From a virus, in the IMG/VR virus record IMGVR_UViG_3300004369_000071, positions 1-33,302 of that record: a stretch of DNA of 33,302 nt. The stretch is one strand, 5' to 3'. Below are positions 26,417 through 32,243 of this stretch, in pieces. Within the stretch, counting starts at the first letter, position 1. Each line of letters begins with the position of its first letter. A program made the position numbers and the translations under genes. The notes under the pieces were generated by a model, which had not been told where the DNA came from, ran no database searches, and saw nothing but the letters and a program-made list of their open reading frames with translations.

Positions 26417-28396
26417 TTAGTAGGTGTAACCAGCTACGGTTGTTGTTGAAGTTTGAATTGAACCAGCAGATGATGGAATGGTAGTAATCGCAGTCGATGT
26501 AATTGGCGAGTTCGATTTTCTGATGTACGTTGGAACGTTGTAACTTGATTCTCTAATGAATCTTGAACCAGACGTATTTTCTCCAGAAGAGATAATATCC
26601 TGAACCATCGTGATGGATGTATTTGTCATATCAAGTCTGATATACAAGTCACGAAGACCGATCACATCATTTGAATGAGGTACTGCTTGTACTTCAATCA
26701 CGTTATTTGATATATCAGTAGAAAGAATATTTACAGTATCTATAATGATTTCGCCGATGTCATATTTCACAGTTCCTGCATTCTTTTTGATGATATTTGG
26801 TGTTCCACCATCAGTGTATGTGAAGAAGAAAATACGACCATTATTTGCATCAATAACTTCATCCGACATATAGATCGTGTCATTGATGCCTACAATCTTG
26901 AATCCAGTAGATACTATATTATATGAAGATTGGGCAACGTGGAATCTATTTCCATAACAGAGTTCGTACTGGGCAAAGACACCAATCGATGCATTCAGAT
27001 TTCTTCTCATTACGACTCTTGTGATGTTTGATGTGATCGATTCATTGACACCATCAACGAGTGTCTGAGCTTTACTATACTTGAATCGACCACCAAACTT
27101 GTTAATGTCGATCGATCTGGAGTATTGAGTCAATGCACTCGATACAAGTGTCTTCAGATTGTTAGGGTCATCACTAAAATTGGTGTTATAATATACATAT
27201 GACTTCAATTCAACATAGAGATACTTGAGATCAATGAATTCCGGTACAATTCCTGCAACTGAGTAATTTTTCAGTTTTTGAATCAGATCTCTCTTTGTAA
27301 AATCCGATAAAAAGTCACCATTTCTGGGTTTTGCAGAAATAAACACTTTTCCAAACTGTGGTGGGATTAATTCTTCTCCACCGTATGCACTGACAGACTC
27401 AATATTTGGATAAATGTACGCCAAAACCGCTTCATAGTCCGATGCCGTGACCGCACGGTACTGCGAAGAGTAAATTCTGGGTGCATAATACTTAATTGAT
27501 GAAATTGACTCAATATTATCACCATCTCTCGCTGGTTGATTTGTCGTAACCAGTGAAACATTACCAGGATCAGTGACTCCACCGTCTTGATTGACTAATT
27601 GTCCAACAAAACTAAACTCCGCAGCTCCATTTCCATCTTTTCCACTTGTCGTAACATAAGTTACAGTGACATAATTCTCATTCGCAAGTTTTCTACCAAT
27701 AATTCCGTCTCCAAACAGTACTTCATATCTTTCATCTTCTATTTCTTGCAAAAGATATGCATTTGTGGTCGAAGTGATACCAATAATGTTGTCAATTTGT
27801 TTGTAAGTGACTGAAGTTGATGCATTTTGGTTCACTTTAACCTTTACATTGATTGTAGAGGTGTCAATGTAAGAGTTTGGAAGAATATATCTCTGATCAT
27901 ACTGTGCAGTATTGACAATAAAGTTCTGTTTAATGAAAGAACCTTCGTAAATCTCAATATTATCGAATCTTGCAACACCATCGATCACATTTACGGTGAT
28001 ATCTTCAGGTAAAGAGAAGATATAACTGGTATTTGCTGCGACACCATTACAAACAATACCAGATTTGAGTGTCAGAGTGACGACATCATTGATATCAGTC
28101 ACGATAAACGATATTCTCGCTCTCGCTGAACGACGAGAACGAGGAACATAACCAATATTTCTTGCCAATGAGATAACATTTTCTCTTAATGTAGCGGAAT
28201 CGAGAAAACTTTCATTGGCCGCCATATTTGTGTTATATGCGGTGATGTAAGTATTATATGCAAGCGCGTCTAAAATGATCGAAAGGTTAGAACCTTCGAA
28301 ATCGTAGTCAGTAAAGTTCGAATTGGCCCTCAAATAATCTCTGAGGGACGTTTTGATCTGATCAAAATCTAAATTAACGTACTGACCGAAAGCCAT
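26417..28396 (-). CDS. 6: gp6 baseplate wedge protein
   Basis: gp6 forms the continuous ring of the baseplate wedges and belongs to the baseplate J-like family. The opening FGQYVNLDFDQIKTSLRDYL, followed by 'FTDYDFEGSNLSIILDALAY' and 'NTNMAANESFLDSATLRENV', is the conserved gp6 N-terminus. The middle 'YKQIDN...NAYLLQEIEDERYEVLFG' and 'RAVTASDYEAVLAYIYPNIE' are characteristic J-like segments. At 659 aa it matches T4 gp6 (660 aa) and, unlike gp8, gp14 and gp15 here, has no obvious added repeat module. Its ATG shares one base with the gp25 stop (TAATG), so the two are co-transcribed and probably translationally coupled. Confidence 0.95.
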   Translation of the reverse strand: MAFGQYVNLDFDQIKTSLRDYLRANSNFTDYDFEGSNLSIILDALAYNTYITAYNTNMAANESFLDSATLRENVISLARNIGYVPRSRRSARARISFIVTDINDVVTLTLKSGIVCNGVAANTSYIFSLPEDITVNVIDGVARFDNIEIYEGSFIKQNFIVNTAQYDQRYILPNSYIDTSTINVKVKVNQNASTSVTYKQIDNIIGITSTTNAYLLQEIEDERYEVLFGDGIIGRKLANENYVTVTYVTTSGKDGNGAAEFSFVGQLVNQDGGVTDPGNVSLVTTNQPARDGDNIESISSIKYYAPRIYSSQYRAVTASDYEAVLAYIYPNIESVSAYGGEELIPPQFGKVFISAKPRNGDFLSDFTKRDLIQKLKNYSVAGIVPEFIDLKYLYVELKSYVYYNTNFSDDPNNLKTLVSSALTQYSRSIDINKFGGRFKYSKAQTLVDGVNESITSNITRVVMRRNLNASIGVFAQYELCYGNRFHVAQSSYNIVSTGFKIVGINDTIYMSDEVIDANNGRIFFFTYTDGGTPNIIKKNAGTVKYDIGEIIIDTVNILSTDISNNVIEVQAVPHSNDVIGLRDLYIRLDMTNTSITMVQDIISSGENTSGSRFIRESSYNVPTYIRKSNSPITSTAITTIPSSAGSIQTSTTTVAGYTY

Positions 28397-28794
28397 TATA
28401 CTCTAGCCGGGAAAAGAAGAACGTCTACTGTCTGAGTAGGAATGGGAAGACCGATAATATCGTACTGAACTGTCACGTACATATCGTGACTATCACTATC
28501 AATGGTGACAGTCGCATCCAAATTGTTCACTCTGGGTTCAAAATTGTTGATCGATGCCAAAATCTGTTCTTTGATACCAATATGTTGAAGTGATGTGTTC
28601 AGTTCGAACAGAGAATCACTCACGTTTGTACCAAAAAGACTTTCAAAAGGCTTCTCACCGACGATAGTAAGAACAATATTTTGAACAGAACGTTTAATGG
28701 CATCTTCATTTTTGATCGTTAAAAGATCATTCGTCACTGGATGACGTTTAAATGATAAATTAATGTCTTTAAACTCTCTCGAAACGGATGCCAC
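28396..28794 (-). CDS. 25: gp25 baseplate wedge protein (lysozyme-like fold), GTG start
   Basis: gp25 is the small wedge protein that nucleates sheath assembly at the baseplate and belongs to the GPW/gp25 family. The sequence FKDINLSFKRHPVTNDLLTI, then 'IKRSVQNIVLTIVGEKPFES' and 'LFGTNVSDSLFELN', is the standard family pattern, including the conserved 'GE.PF....G' segment. It is 132 aa, the same as T4 gp25. The start codon is GTG (28794-28792), giving MASVSREF. No ATG with a better context is seen, and only a distant AAGG is present as ribosome site. A CTAAATA box lies 27 nt upstream. It begins the baseplate operon gp25-gp6-giant. Confidence 0.95.
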   Translation of the reverse strand: MASVSREFKDINLSFKRHPVTNDLLTIKNEDAIKRSVQNIVLTIVGEKPFESLFGTNVSDSLFELNTSLQHIGIKEQILASINNFEPRVNNLDATVTIDSDSHDMYVTVQYDIIGLPIPTQTVDVLLFPARV

Positions 28795-28820
28795 GTAACG
28801 TATTTGGTCTAACCTTTTTA

Positions 28821-28827
28821 TATTTAG
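28821..28827 (-). promoter_or_regulatory. Late promoter-like box CTAAATA before gp25
   Basis: CTAAATA continues into TAAAAAGG on the minus strand, in the 40-nt gap between the stop of the 78-aa gene at 28835 and the gp25 start. It probably opens the baseplate transcript. Confidence 0.62.
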
Positions 28828-28834
28828 TCGCTAA

Positions 28835-29071
28835 TCAGAGCACTTGTCTCCCATATGTTGGTTCAGTTCCGTATTCCCAGTCATCATAATCTTCATCATT
28901 GCGAATCTTTTCGTGCAATTCGTTGGATGATGAGAACTTTTTTGTTTTCTTTAACATATCATCGTGAACAACCTCTTGTAAAAGTTGTTCAGAGTCATAA
29001 TTAGTGATTAAATGAGTTGTTCCACACTCCTCAAACATTAATTTTCGGTTAAAATCTGATGGTTGACCCAT
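28835..29071 (-). CDS. Small acidic hypothetical protein overlapping its upstream gene (78 aa, or 67 aa)
   Basis: Unknown function. Two starts compete. The ATG at 29071 has an excellent AGGAG ribosome site 7 nt upstream but overlaps the 236-aa gene by 34 nt. The ATG at 29038 (MFEECGTTHLITNYDSEQLL) forms a one-base TAATG overlap with that gene's stop and gives 67 aa, the more usual phage arrangement. The body is rich in Glu, Asp and Lys (VVHDDMLKKTKKFSSSNELH) with a Tyr/Trp/Asp tail (EDYDDWEYGTEPTYGRQVL). It has no membrane segment and no recognised domain. It lies immediately before the gp25 late promoter. Confidence 0.75.
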   Translation of the reverse strand: MGQPSDFNRKLMFEECGTTHLITNYDSEQLLQEVVHDDMLKKTKKFSSSNELHEKIRNDEDYDDWEYGTEPTYGRQVL

Positions 29072-29748
29072 TGTTGAGCTCCTGATTCGTGTAAATCAGA
29101 ACTTTTTACGGGGTTGCTATCCCGAATTTCTGTGATTTCGTACATAAAATCATCGGAAGTTTCAATTTTGCGACGATTTTCGACTGAATATTCGGTCAGA
29201 TCAATTTCATAACCAGGATTTTTGGTGATTCTGTTCTGAGTCCATGCATCATCATACCATAATATTTTATTATTTGGATATGCATAGAAGTTTCCATTAT
29301 CCATCTTGAAAAAATGGGCACATTTATGTTCTGGAGTCTCACTGAAATTAGTGTTCAGAGTAGATTTTGATTCCCAAGACCAATCCAGAGTGAACAGATA
29401 AGTACCTTCGTTCTTTTCTCCGCGATAATTAATCAATTCTGCTCGTAATCCAGCTAATCTGGAACGAACCTGAACATCAATATACGGTGAGAAACAATCC
29501 CACCACATACACTCTTCTAATTTCTGAATCGGTGCATCCGGTTTCCAACAAAATGCGTGTATTGGTCTTCGAGTCCAGTTCACTCCATTTTCTAAAAACG
29601 CTTCAAAGAGAGGAACACGTTTCTCTAAAGAAGCCACCGAATGAACATCACAGAGAGTCACTTCACCGTGCCCCTTCTTATGATTATATAGAAACTCATT
29701 ACGAATGTAACAAGTAATCGTCGGAAGATTGTGATTGAGATATGCCAT
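29038..29748 (-). CDS. Hypothetical protein rich in Trp, Tyr and Asn (236 aa)
   Basis: Not assigned. The protein is soluble-looking, with no signal or membrane segment, and unusually rich in aromatic residues (WTRRPIHAFCWKPDAPIQKL, ECMWWDCFSPYIDVQVRSR, LFTLDWSWESKS, NKILWYDDAWTQNRI). Cysteines occur at about residues 12, 33, 67, 79 and 85 (the last two in ECMWWDC), with one more near 144. The C-terminal third (LTEYSVENRRKIETSDDFMY) is polar. It sits just downstream of an intrinsic terminator and upstream of the gp25 operon. The ATG at 29748 has almost no leader after the terminator and no Shine-Dalgarno. I do not recognise a catalytic motif; a conserved T4-like cyanophage protein of unknown role is the most that can be said. 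Confidence 0.8.
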   Translation of the reverse strand: MAYLNHNLPTITCYIRNEFLYNHKKGHGEVTLCDVHSVASLEKRVPLFEAFLENGVNWTRRPIHAFCWKPDAPIQKLEECMWWDCFSPYIDVQVRSRLAGLRAELINYRGEKNEGTYLFTLDWSWESKSTLNTNFSETPEHKCAHFFKMDNGNFYAYPNNKILWYDDAWTQNRITKNPGYEIDLTEYSVENRRKIETSDDFMYEITEIRDSNPVKSSDLHESGAQQWVNHQILTEN

Positions 29749-29757
29749 AGATTGATA

Positions 29758-29780
29758 CTAAAAAGGGGGTAAGAACCCCT
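29758..29780 (-). terminator. Rho-independent terminator after the 48-aa gene
   Basis: On the minus strand the sequence is GGGGT-TCTT-ACCCC followed by C and five T residues, a compact GC stem with a tetraloop and U-tract. It lies just after the stop of the 48-aa gene (29786) and ends the unit that starts at the glycosyltransferase gene. It also lies within about 10 nt of the next ATG (29748), which is unusually close. Confidence 0.8.
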
Positions 29781-29785
29781 ATAGA

Positions 29786-29932
29786 TTATTTACCTTGCCC
29801 ACGATACGCCTTCTTTCTTCCATTGCGAGAAGTAGCGCTGAGTAGAGACCGAGGAGAACGCCCCTGACGGGTTTTCTTCGGAGGCCCTGGTTGAAACGTC
29901 ACTTTGTTCATCGAACCTTTTGGTTTTGCCAT
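29786..29932 (-). CDS. Small highly basic protein (48 aa)
   Basis: A very short gene read directly from the sequence: the ATG at 29932-29930 leads to the stop at 29788-29786. The product starts MAKPKGSMNKVTFQPGPPKK and ends SRNGRKKAYRGQGK. It is strongly basic (many Lys and Arg, no Asp or Glu), Gly/Pro-rich and probably unstructured, so nucleic-acid or virion-DNA binding is plausible. The KKTRQG...TSRNGRKKAYRGQGK pattern seems familiar from small cyanophage proteins, but no function is known to me. A strong AAGGAG ribosome site 10 nt upstream, inside the end of the 64-aa gene, and a 2-nt gap to that gene support it as real. A terminator follows its stop. Confidence 0.75.
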   Translation of the reverse strand: MAKPKGSMNKVTFQPGPPKKTRQGRSPRSLLSATSRNGRKKAYRGQGK

Positions 29933-29934
29933 AA

Positions 29935-30129
29935 TTACTCAACTCCTTCAATAACTTCAATAACTTCAACATCATCAGGGTCAATCGCCCCATCCCGCCC
30001 TTCATCAAACATCTGACTCAGGATTTGAAAGGCTTCAAACTTACCTTCCTCACTCAAAAGGCCTGAGGAGAGTTCCCGGCCTTCATAAACCAACTTAAAC
30101 CTCTTCCGAGGCAACTTCTTAGAAACCAT
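29935..30129 (-). CDS. Small hypothetical protein (64 aa)
   Basis: Unknown function. The N-terminus is basic (MVSKKLPRKRFKLVYEGREL), followed by a helix-like 'EEGKFEAFQILSQMFDEGRD' and a very acidic C-terminus (IDPDDVEVIEVIEGVE). The ATG shares one base with the stop of the glycosyltransferase gene (TGATG), and its stop is 2 nt from the 48-aa gene, so the three form a tight operon. The strongly split charge suggests a small protein that binds a partner, but nothing more specific is visible. Confidence 0.75.
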   Translation of the reverse strand: MVSKKLPRKRFKLVYEGRELSSGLLSEEGKFEAFQILSQMFDEGRDGAIDPDDVEVIEVIEGVE

Positions 30130-30893
30130 CAGATAATCCTCGTCTTTTCGTGACCAACTCTGATACGTGGATCACACCACGTCACGATACCTTCTGCTTT
30201 TGCATCCAGACAGAAACTCACATCCTCACCGCACATATCCTGGATACGCCCTGAGTCAAACTTTTGCATCTTTGGTGCAAACCAGGGATACTCCAAACGT
30301 TCAAAGACACCCTTCTTGATCAGAACCCATCCAAAACCTGTGTAATCAACCGTGAAAGGCTTATTACGACGACTGATGGACTCAACGGTTTCGTGATTCA
30401 TCACTCCACCATTCTTCTCGAAATCTTCTTCATCCAACCAGTGTGCCACAGAGGTCGTGTGCCCATCTTCTGTTGCATACCAACCGGCGGTGATTTCCTT
30501 TTCATCACCATCTGCAGGAAGTGCAAGATCCATCAACTGCCAGAACTTATTCGTGTCAAAGACAATATCAGAATCAATCCAGAGTTGATAGTCATAATTC
30601 AGTTTACCATCCCAGGGAATCTGTTTTGGCCCCCTGAGTACATTCGCCCCGAGTACTTTGCATCGTGCAAAGTTTACCATCGAGGAATAATCTTGAGAAA
30701 TCTGAATACTCATACCATTTTGTACAATGTCAAAACAGAGTTGTACAAAGTTTTTTAGAAAGATATAAGAACACCCACGACCAGGAAGGCAGAACACAAT
30801 ACTCTTACCTTTGCATCGTTCCTTGATCGCGTCGTAGTCCCACTCTTCGGTTTGTTCAGTTTCTTTGGGAATAACTTTGAATCCTTTAGCCAT
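30129..30893 (-). CDS. Glycosyltransferase-like protein, GT-A fold (254 aa)
   Basis: Probably transfers a sugar from a nucleotide-sugar donor, perhaps modifying a virion protein or phage DNA. The N-terminal part (SIVFCLPGRGCSYIFLKNFV, then ISQDYSSMVNFARCKVLGAN) fits a GT-A Rossmann-like half. The metal-binding DxD motif is WIDSDIVF, with D107-S-D109. The acceptor half includes VDYTGFGWVLIKKGVFERL, the catalytic-type ED pair in CGEDVSFCLDAKAEGI (223-224), and a C-terminal RVGHEKT with a His that could complete the metal site. This pattern is shared by many phage and bacterial small glycosyltransferases. The gene has a CTAAATA late box 36 nt upstream, so it is probably expressed with virion genes. 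The substrate is unknown. Confidence 0.82.
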   Translation of the reverse strand: MAKGFKVIPKETEQTEEWDYDAIKERCKGKSIVFCLPGRGCSYIFLKNFVQLCFDIVQNGMSIQISQDYSSMVNFARCKVLGANVLRGPKQIPWDGKLNYDYQLWIDSDIVFDTNKFWQLMDLALPADGDEKEITAGWYATEDGHTTSVAHWLDEEDFEKNGGVMNHETVESISRRNKPFTVDYTGFGWVLIKKGVFERLEYPWFAPKMQKFDSGRIQDMCGEDVSFCLDAKAEGIVTWCDPRIRVGHEKTRII

Positions 30894-30928
30894 AAAAATA
30901 AAAGTTCAACAACAATATCATACTGCAG

Positions 30929-30935
30929 TATTTAG
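30929..30935 (-). promoter_or_regulatory. Late promoter-like box CTAAATA before the glycosyltransferase gene
   Basis: CTAAATA on the minus strand lies in the 49-nt gap between the stop of the 46-aa gene (30943) and the ATG at 30893. It is the rightmost CTAAATA-type box noticed and may mark the border of the late region. Confidence 0.58.
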
Positions 30936-30942
30936 TTTTTGT

Positions 30943-31083
30943 CTAGAGACCTCCGTTGTTCGGTATTCGATACGGTTCACAGTTCTGTCTGCGCCCAATA
31001 CGAACACGCGGAGTTTCACGGAGAGATGCGGAGACATAGTTGAATGCGAGAAGACTTAGAACGACCTTGGCGAGGAATTTCAT
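30943..31083 (-). CDS. Small putative secreted protein with signal peptide (46 aa)
   Basis: Read directly from the sequence; it is too short for routine ORF listing. The ATG is at 31083-31081 and the stop TAG at 30945-30943. The N-terminus MKFLAKVVLSLLAFNYVSA has the charged start, hydrophobic core and VSA-type end of a Sec signal peptide, with likely cleavage after residue 19. The mature part would be about 27 residues (SLRETPRVRIGRRQNCEPYR, then IPNNGGL), basic, with one Cys. It could be a periplasmic or membrane-anchored peptide acting on the host envelope, but the function is unknown. No good ribosome site is present. The leader contains a run of eight A then five T before the start. Confidence 0.6.
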   Translation of the reverse strand: MKFLAKVVLSLLAFNYVSASLRETPRVRIGRRQNCEPYRIPNNGGL

Positions 31084-31160
31084 ATCCGGAAAAATTTTTT
31101 TTGAAGAGTAAAAAGAGAGCGCGATTTCAAAGTTTTGTAGGTTAGGGTTGTTTGCGTTTT

Positions 31161-31182
31161 TATAAGGGGGGGGGGGCTTATA
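31161..31182. repeat. Inverted repeat TATAAG/CTTATA enclosing a run of G residues
   Basis: TATAAG at 31161-31166 and its exact complement CTTATA at 31177-31182 enclose ten further G residues, so the plus strand has 11 consecutive G. Such a homopolymer is out of character for the rest of the window. Confidence 0.8.
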
Positions 31183-31219
31183 CCTTATACGATACCTCGA
31201 TACCTTATACGATACGCGC
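31180..31219. repeat. Two copies of a 20-bp tandem repeat
   Basis: ATACCTTATACGATAC occurs at 31180-31195 and again at 31200-31215, a period of exactly 20 bp. Each copy contains TATAAG and GTATCG on the minus strand, which resemble -10 hexamers. Confidence 0.85.
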
Positions 31220-31295
31220 CCCGCGCCATAAACCCCAACACCCCATAGAACTGCTCAGAGGGGGAACTGCTCCCCCCCGTATTGGCAAGCCCCTA

Positions 31296-31544
31296 TCAGC
31301 CGCTGGTTTTGAAGTAGGCAGCGGCGTTACCAGCAACCACACTCTGCTCAGCGTGAACGGCGTGCCCCTGATAGGCCTGCCCGCGGCGGTTGGTGTTCGT
31401 GCGGGTGCCTTTGGTCTGGCTCATCACCAGTTCAGAACGCTTTGCCTTACGCTGGGGGAGGCGAGTCACCTTAACCTCGCCACGGGTCTCAGCGATCAGA
31501 AGATCCAGCGAGGAACCAGCGGCGAGTGCAGAGAGGTTGTTCAT
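31296..31544 (-). CDS. Small basic protein in the GC-rich region (82 aa)
   Basis: Unknown function. Starting at the ATG at 31544, the product begins MNNLSALAAGSSLDLLIAET and becomes strongly basic (VTRLPQRKAKRSE, SQTKGTRTNTNRRGQAYQ), ending AEQSVVAGNAAAYFKTSG. A longer reading to 31619 would need a TTG start and would swallow the promoter, so it is not favoured. The promoter pair TTGCTT, 17 nt, TATCTT lies 26 nt upstream, and the leader carries the GGCCACATACCAAA element shared with two other small genes. There is no Shine-Dalgarno. Base composition is much more GC-rich than the virion genes. A nucleic-acid-binding role is possible from charge alone. Confidence 0.6.
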   Translation of the reverse strand: MNNLSALAAGSSLDLLIAETRGEVKVTRLPQRKAKRSELVMSQTKGTRTNTNRRGQAYQGHAVHAEQSVVAGNAAAYFKTSG

Positions 31545-31555
31545 CGGTCGGGTCG

Positions 31556-31598
31556 TTTGGTATGTGGCCAAGATAGGATGAAATGAGGAGGAAAGCAA
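31556..31598 (-). promoter_or_regulatory. Sigma70-like promoter and shared leader element before the 82-aa basic gene
   Basis: On the minus strand TTGCTT (31598-31593), a 17-nt spacer and TATCTT (31575-31570) form a reasonable bacterial-type promoter. It is followed by GGCCACATACCAAA. The 22-nt stretch 31556-31577 is identical to 32940-32961 except for one base in the -10 hexamer. Confidence 0.62.
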
Positions 31599-31615
31599 GG
31601 GCCTAGGCCACTTGC
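31595..31615. repeat. CCTAGG-centred palindrome between two small genes
   Basis: GCAAGGGCCTAGGCC-A-CTTGC is an almost perfect inverted repeat with one bulged A. It lies between the stop of the 31626-31874 gene and the -10 box of the next gene and overlaps the -35 element. It could be a transcript-end hairpin or an operator; no T-run follows. Confidence 0.6.
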
Positions 31616-31625
31616 TCAACAGTCC

Positions 31626-31874
31626 TCATAACTCTGCCAGGAACTCATTCATCTCCACATCACAGATCTTAGGGTCATTCCAGGCAACACCGTCACCAGT
31701 GGCGCCCAGGTAGCGGCCGATCTGCCCGTCTACCATACAACGCTGAAACTTGTGCCAGGGGGTCTCATTGTCGCCACAGTGCTCTACACACGCCATGGCG
31801 GTGTTATAGAGGAACTCATCATTGCCGATCCAGAGAGCAGCGTTCCAGGTTTCGTAGTTATCGTAGCCGTTCAT
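31626..31874 (-). CDS. Small 'NGYxNYETWNxALW' family protein (82 aa)
   Basis: The opening MNGYDNYETWNAALWIGNDE, followed by 'FLYNTAMACVEHCGD', belongs to a recognisable family of small proteins (pattern NGYxNxETWNxxLWxxNDExLY) found in phages and cyanobacteria; I believe it is catalogued as a DUF (possibly DUF7249). Function is unknown. The C-terminal half (FQRCMVDGQIGRYLGATGDG, then 'WNDPKICDVEMNEFLAEL') contains several Cys and Trp. The length is typical. Its own promoter-like element and leader lie 25 nt upstream, and a palindrome follows its stop, so it looks like a self-contained cassette. GC content is high, resembling marine Synechococcus more than the phage core (inference). Confidence 0.78.
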   Translation of the reverse strand: MNGYDNYETWNAALWIGNDEFLYNTAMACVEHCGDNETPWHKFQRCMVDGQIGRYLGATGDGVAWNDPKICDVEMNEFLAEL

Positions 31875-31884
31875 TGGTCGTCTG

Positions 31885-31906
31885 TGGTTGATGTGGCTAG
31901 TATAGG
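31885..31906 (-). promoter_or_regulatory. Promoter-like -10 box and shared leader element before the ETWN-family gene
   Basis: TATACT (31904-31899) is followed by AGCCACAT on the minus strand, the divergent third copy of the element before the 82-aa basic gene and the 115-aa gene. The -10 to ATG distance (25 nt) matches the others (26 and 24). No good -35 is visible. Confidence 0.5.
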
Positions 31907-31907
31907 G

Positions 31908-31917
31908 CCCCTAGGGG
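31908..31917. repeat. Palindrome CCCCTAGGGG between two small genes
   Basis: A perfect 10-bp palindrome directly after the stop of the 59-aa gene and 4 nt before the -10 box of the next gene. It shares the CCTAGG centre with the palindrome at 31595-31615. Confidence 0.65.
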
Positions 31918-32097
31918 TCAGTGGCGGTCGCTGATGTTCCAGCTGCCGTACTGTCCACTGAGCTCCTGATCGTACTGGGCGGCGAAAGCAGGATCGCTGA
32001 AATACCGGTCGCGGATCTCCTGGCGATGGCGTTCCTCTGCACTGAGCCTTGCAGTGTAGTCTGCCAGGATCGCGGCGAGGTCTGGTGTGTTGTTCAT
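31918..32097 (-). CDS. Small hypothetical protein in the GC-rich region (59 aa)
   Basis: Unknown function. From the ATG at 32097 the product is MNNTPDLAAILADYTARLSA followed by 'EERHRQEIRDRYFSDPAFAA' and 'QYDQELSGQYGSWNISDRH', mostly helical and charged. An upstream in-frame TTG at 32184 would add 29 residues but has no support. It resembles the neighbouring basic gene in starting MNN, but the rest does not align. The leader has no ribosome site. A TATAAA lies about 100 nt upstream as a possible -10. High GC and position put it with its neighbours as an accessory gene. Confidence 0.5.
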   Translation of the reverse strand: MNNTPDLAAILADYTARLSAEERHRQEIRDRYFSDPAFAAQYDQELSGQYGSWNISDRH

Positions 32098-32243
32098 ATG
32101 GCTATGGTAGAAGACTTGGCGGGATTTGGCAAGGTCGGTGGACTGTTCGCGGAGTGGCTCGGAGGGGCGTAGAGGGGTTGCCAAGGGTGCCGGAGTTTTA
32201 TAGAATAGCTCAGCGCCGTTGGCGTGCGCGCTAAGACCACAAG

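Larger units (their letters stand above)
31084..31295. other. Gene-free patch with G-run, inverted repeat, tandem repeat and hairpin
   Basis: No convincing gene is seen on either strand. In order the patch holds an A/T-rich leader for the 46-aa gene; an 11-G run (31166-31176) inside the inverted repeat TATAAG...CTTATA (31161-31182); a 20-bp-period tandem repeat (31180-31219); the direct repeat GAACTGCTC (31248-31256 and 31264-31272); and a hairpin GGGGGA-loop-TCCCCC on the minus strand (about 31260-31278) downstream of the 82-aa gene's stop. It is the sharp border between AT-rich and GC-rich sequence. Confidence 0.7.

Noticed and set aside
30894-31300. Possible tRNA or structured RNA gene in the gene-poor patch
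   Set aside because: No cloverleaf, T-arm motif or CCA end was seen. The structures present are simple repeats and hairpins, and the left part is explained by the 46-aa gene.
31152-31586. Plus-strand 144-codon open frame over the GC-rich region
   Set aside because: It is antisense to the 82-aa basic gene, starts before the G-run and reads through it, and has no ribosome site. GC-rich DNA gives long chance frames.
31296-31619. 107-aa version of the basic gene
   Set aside because: It needs a TTG start and would put the shared promoter and leader element inside the coding region. The ATG at 31544 fits the spacing seen in the two other genes.
31918-32184. 88-aa version of the 59-aa gene
   Set aside because: The extension begins with TTG and has no ribosome site. 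The ATG at 32097 is simpler.
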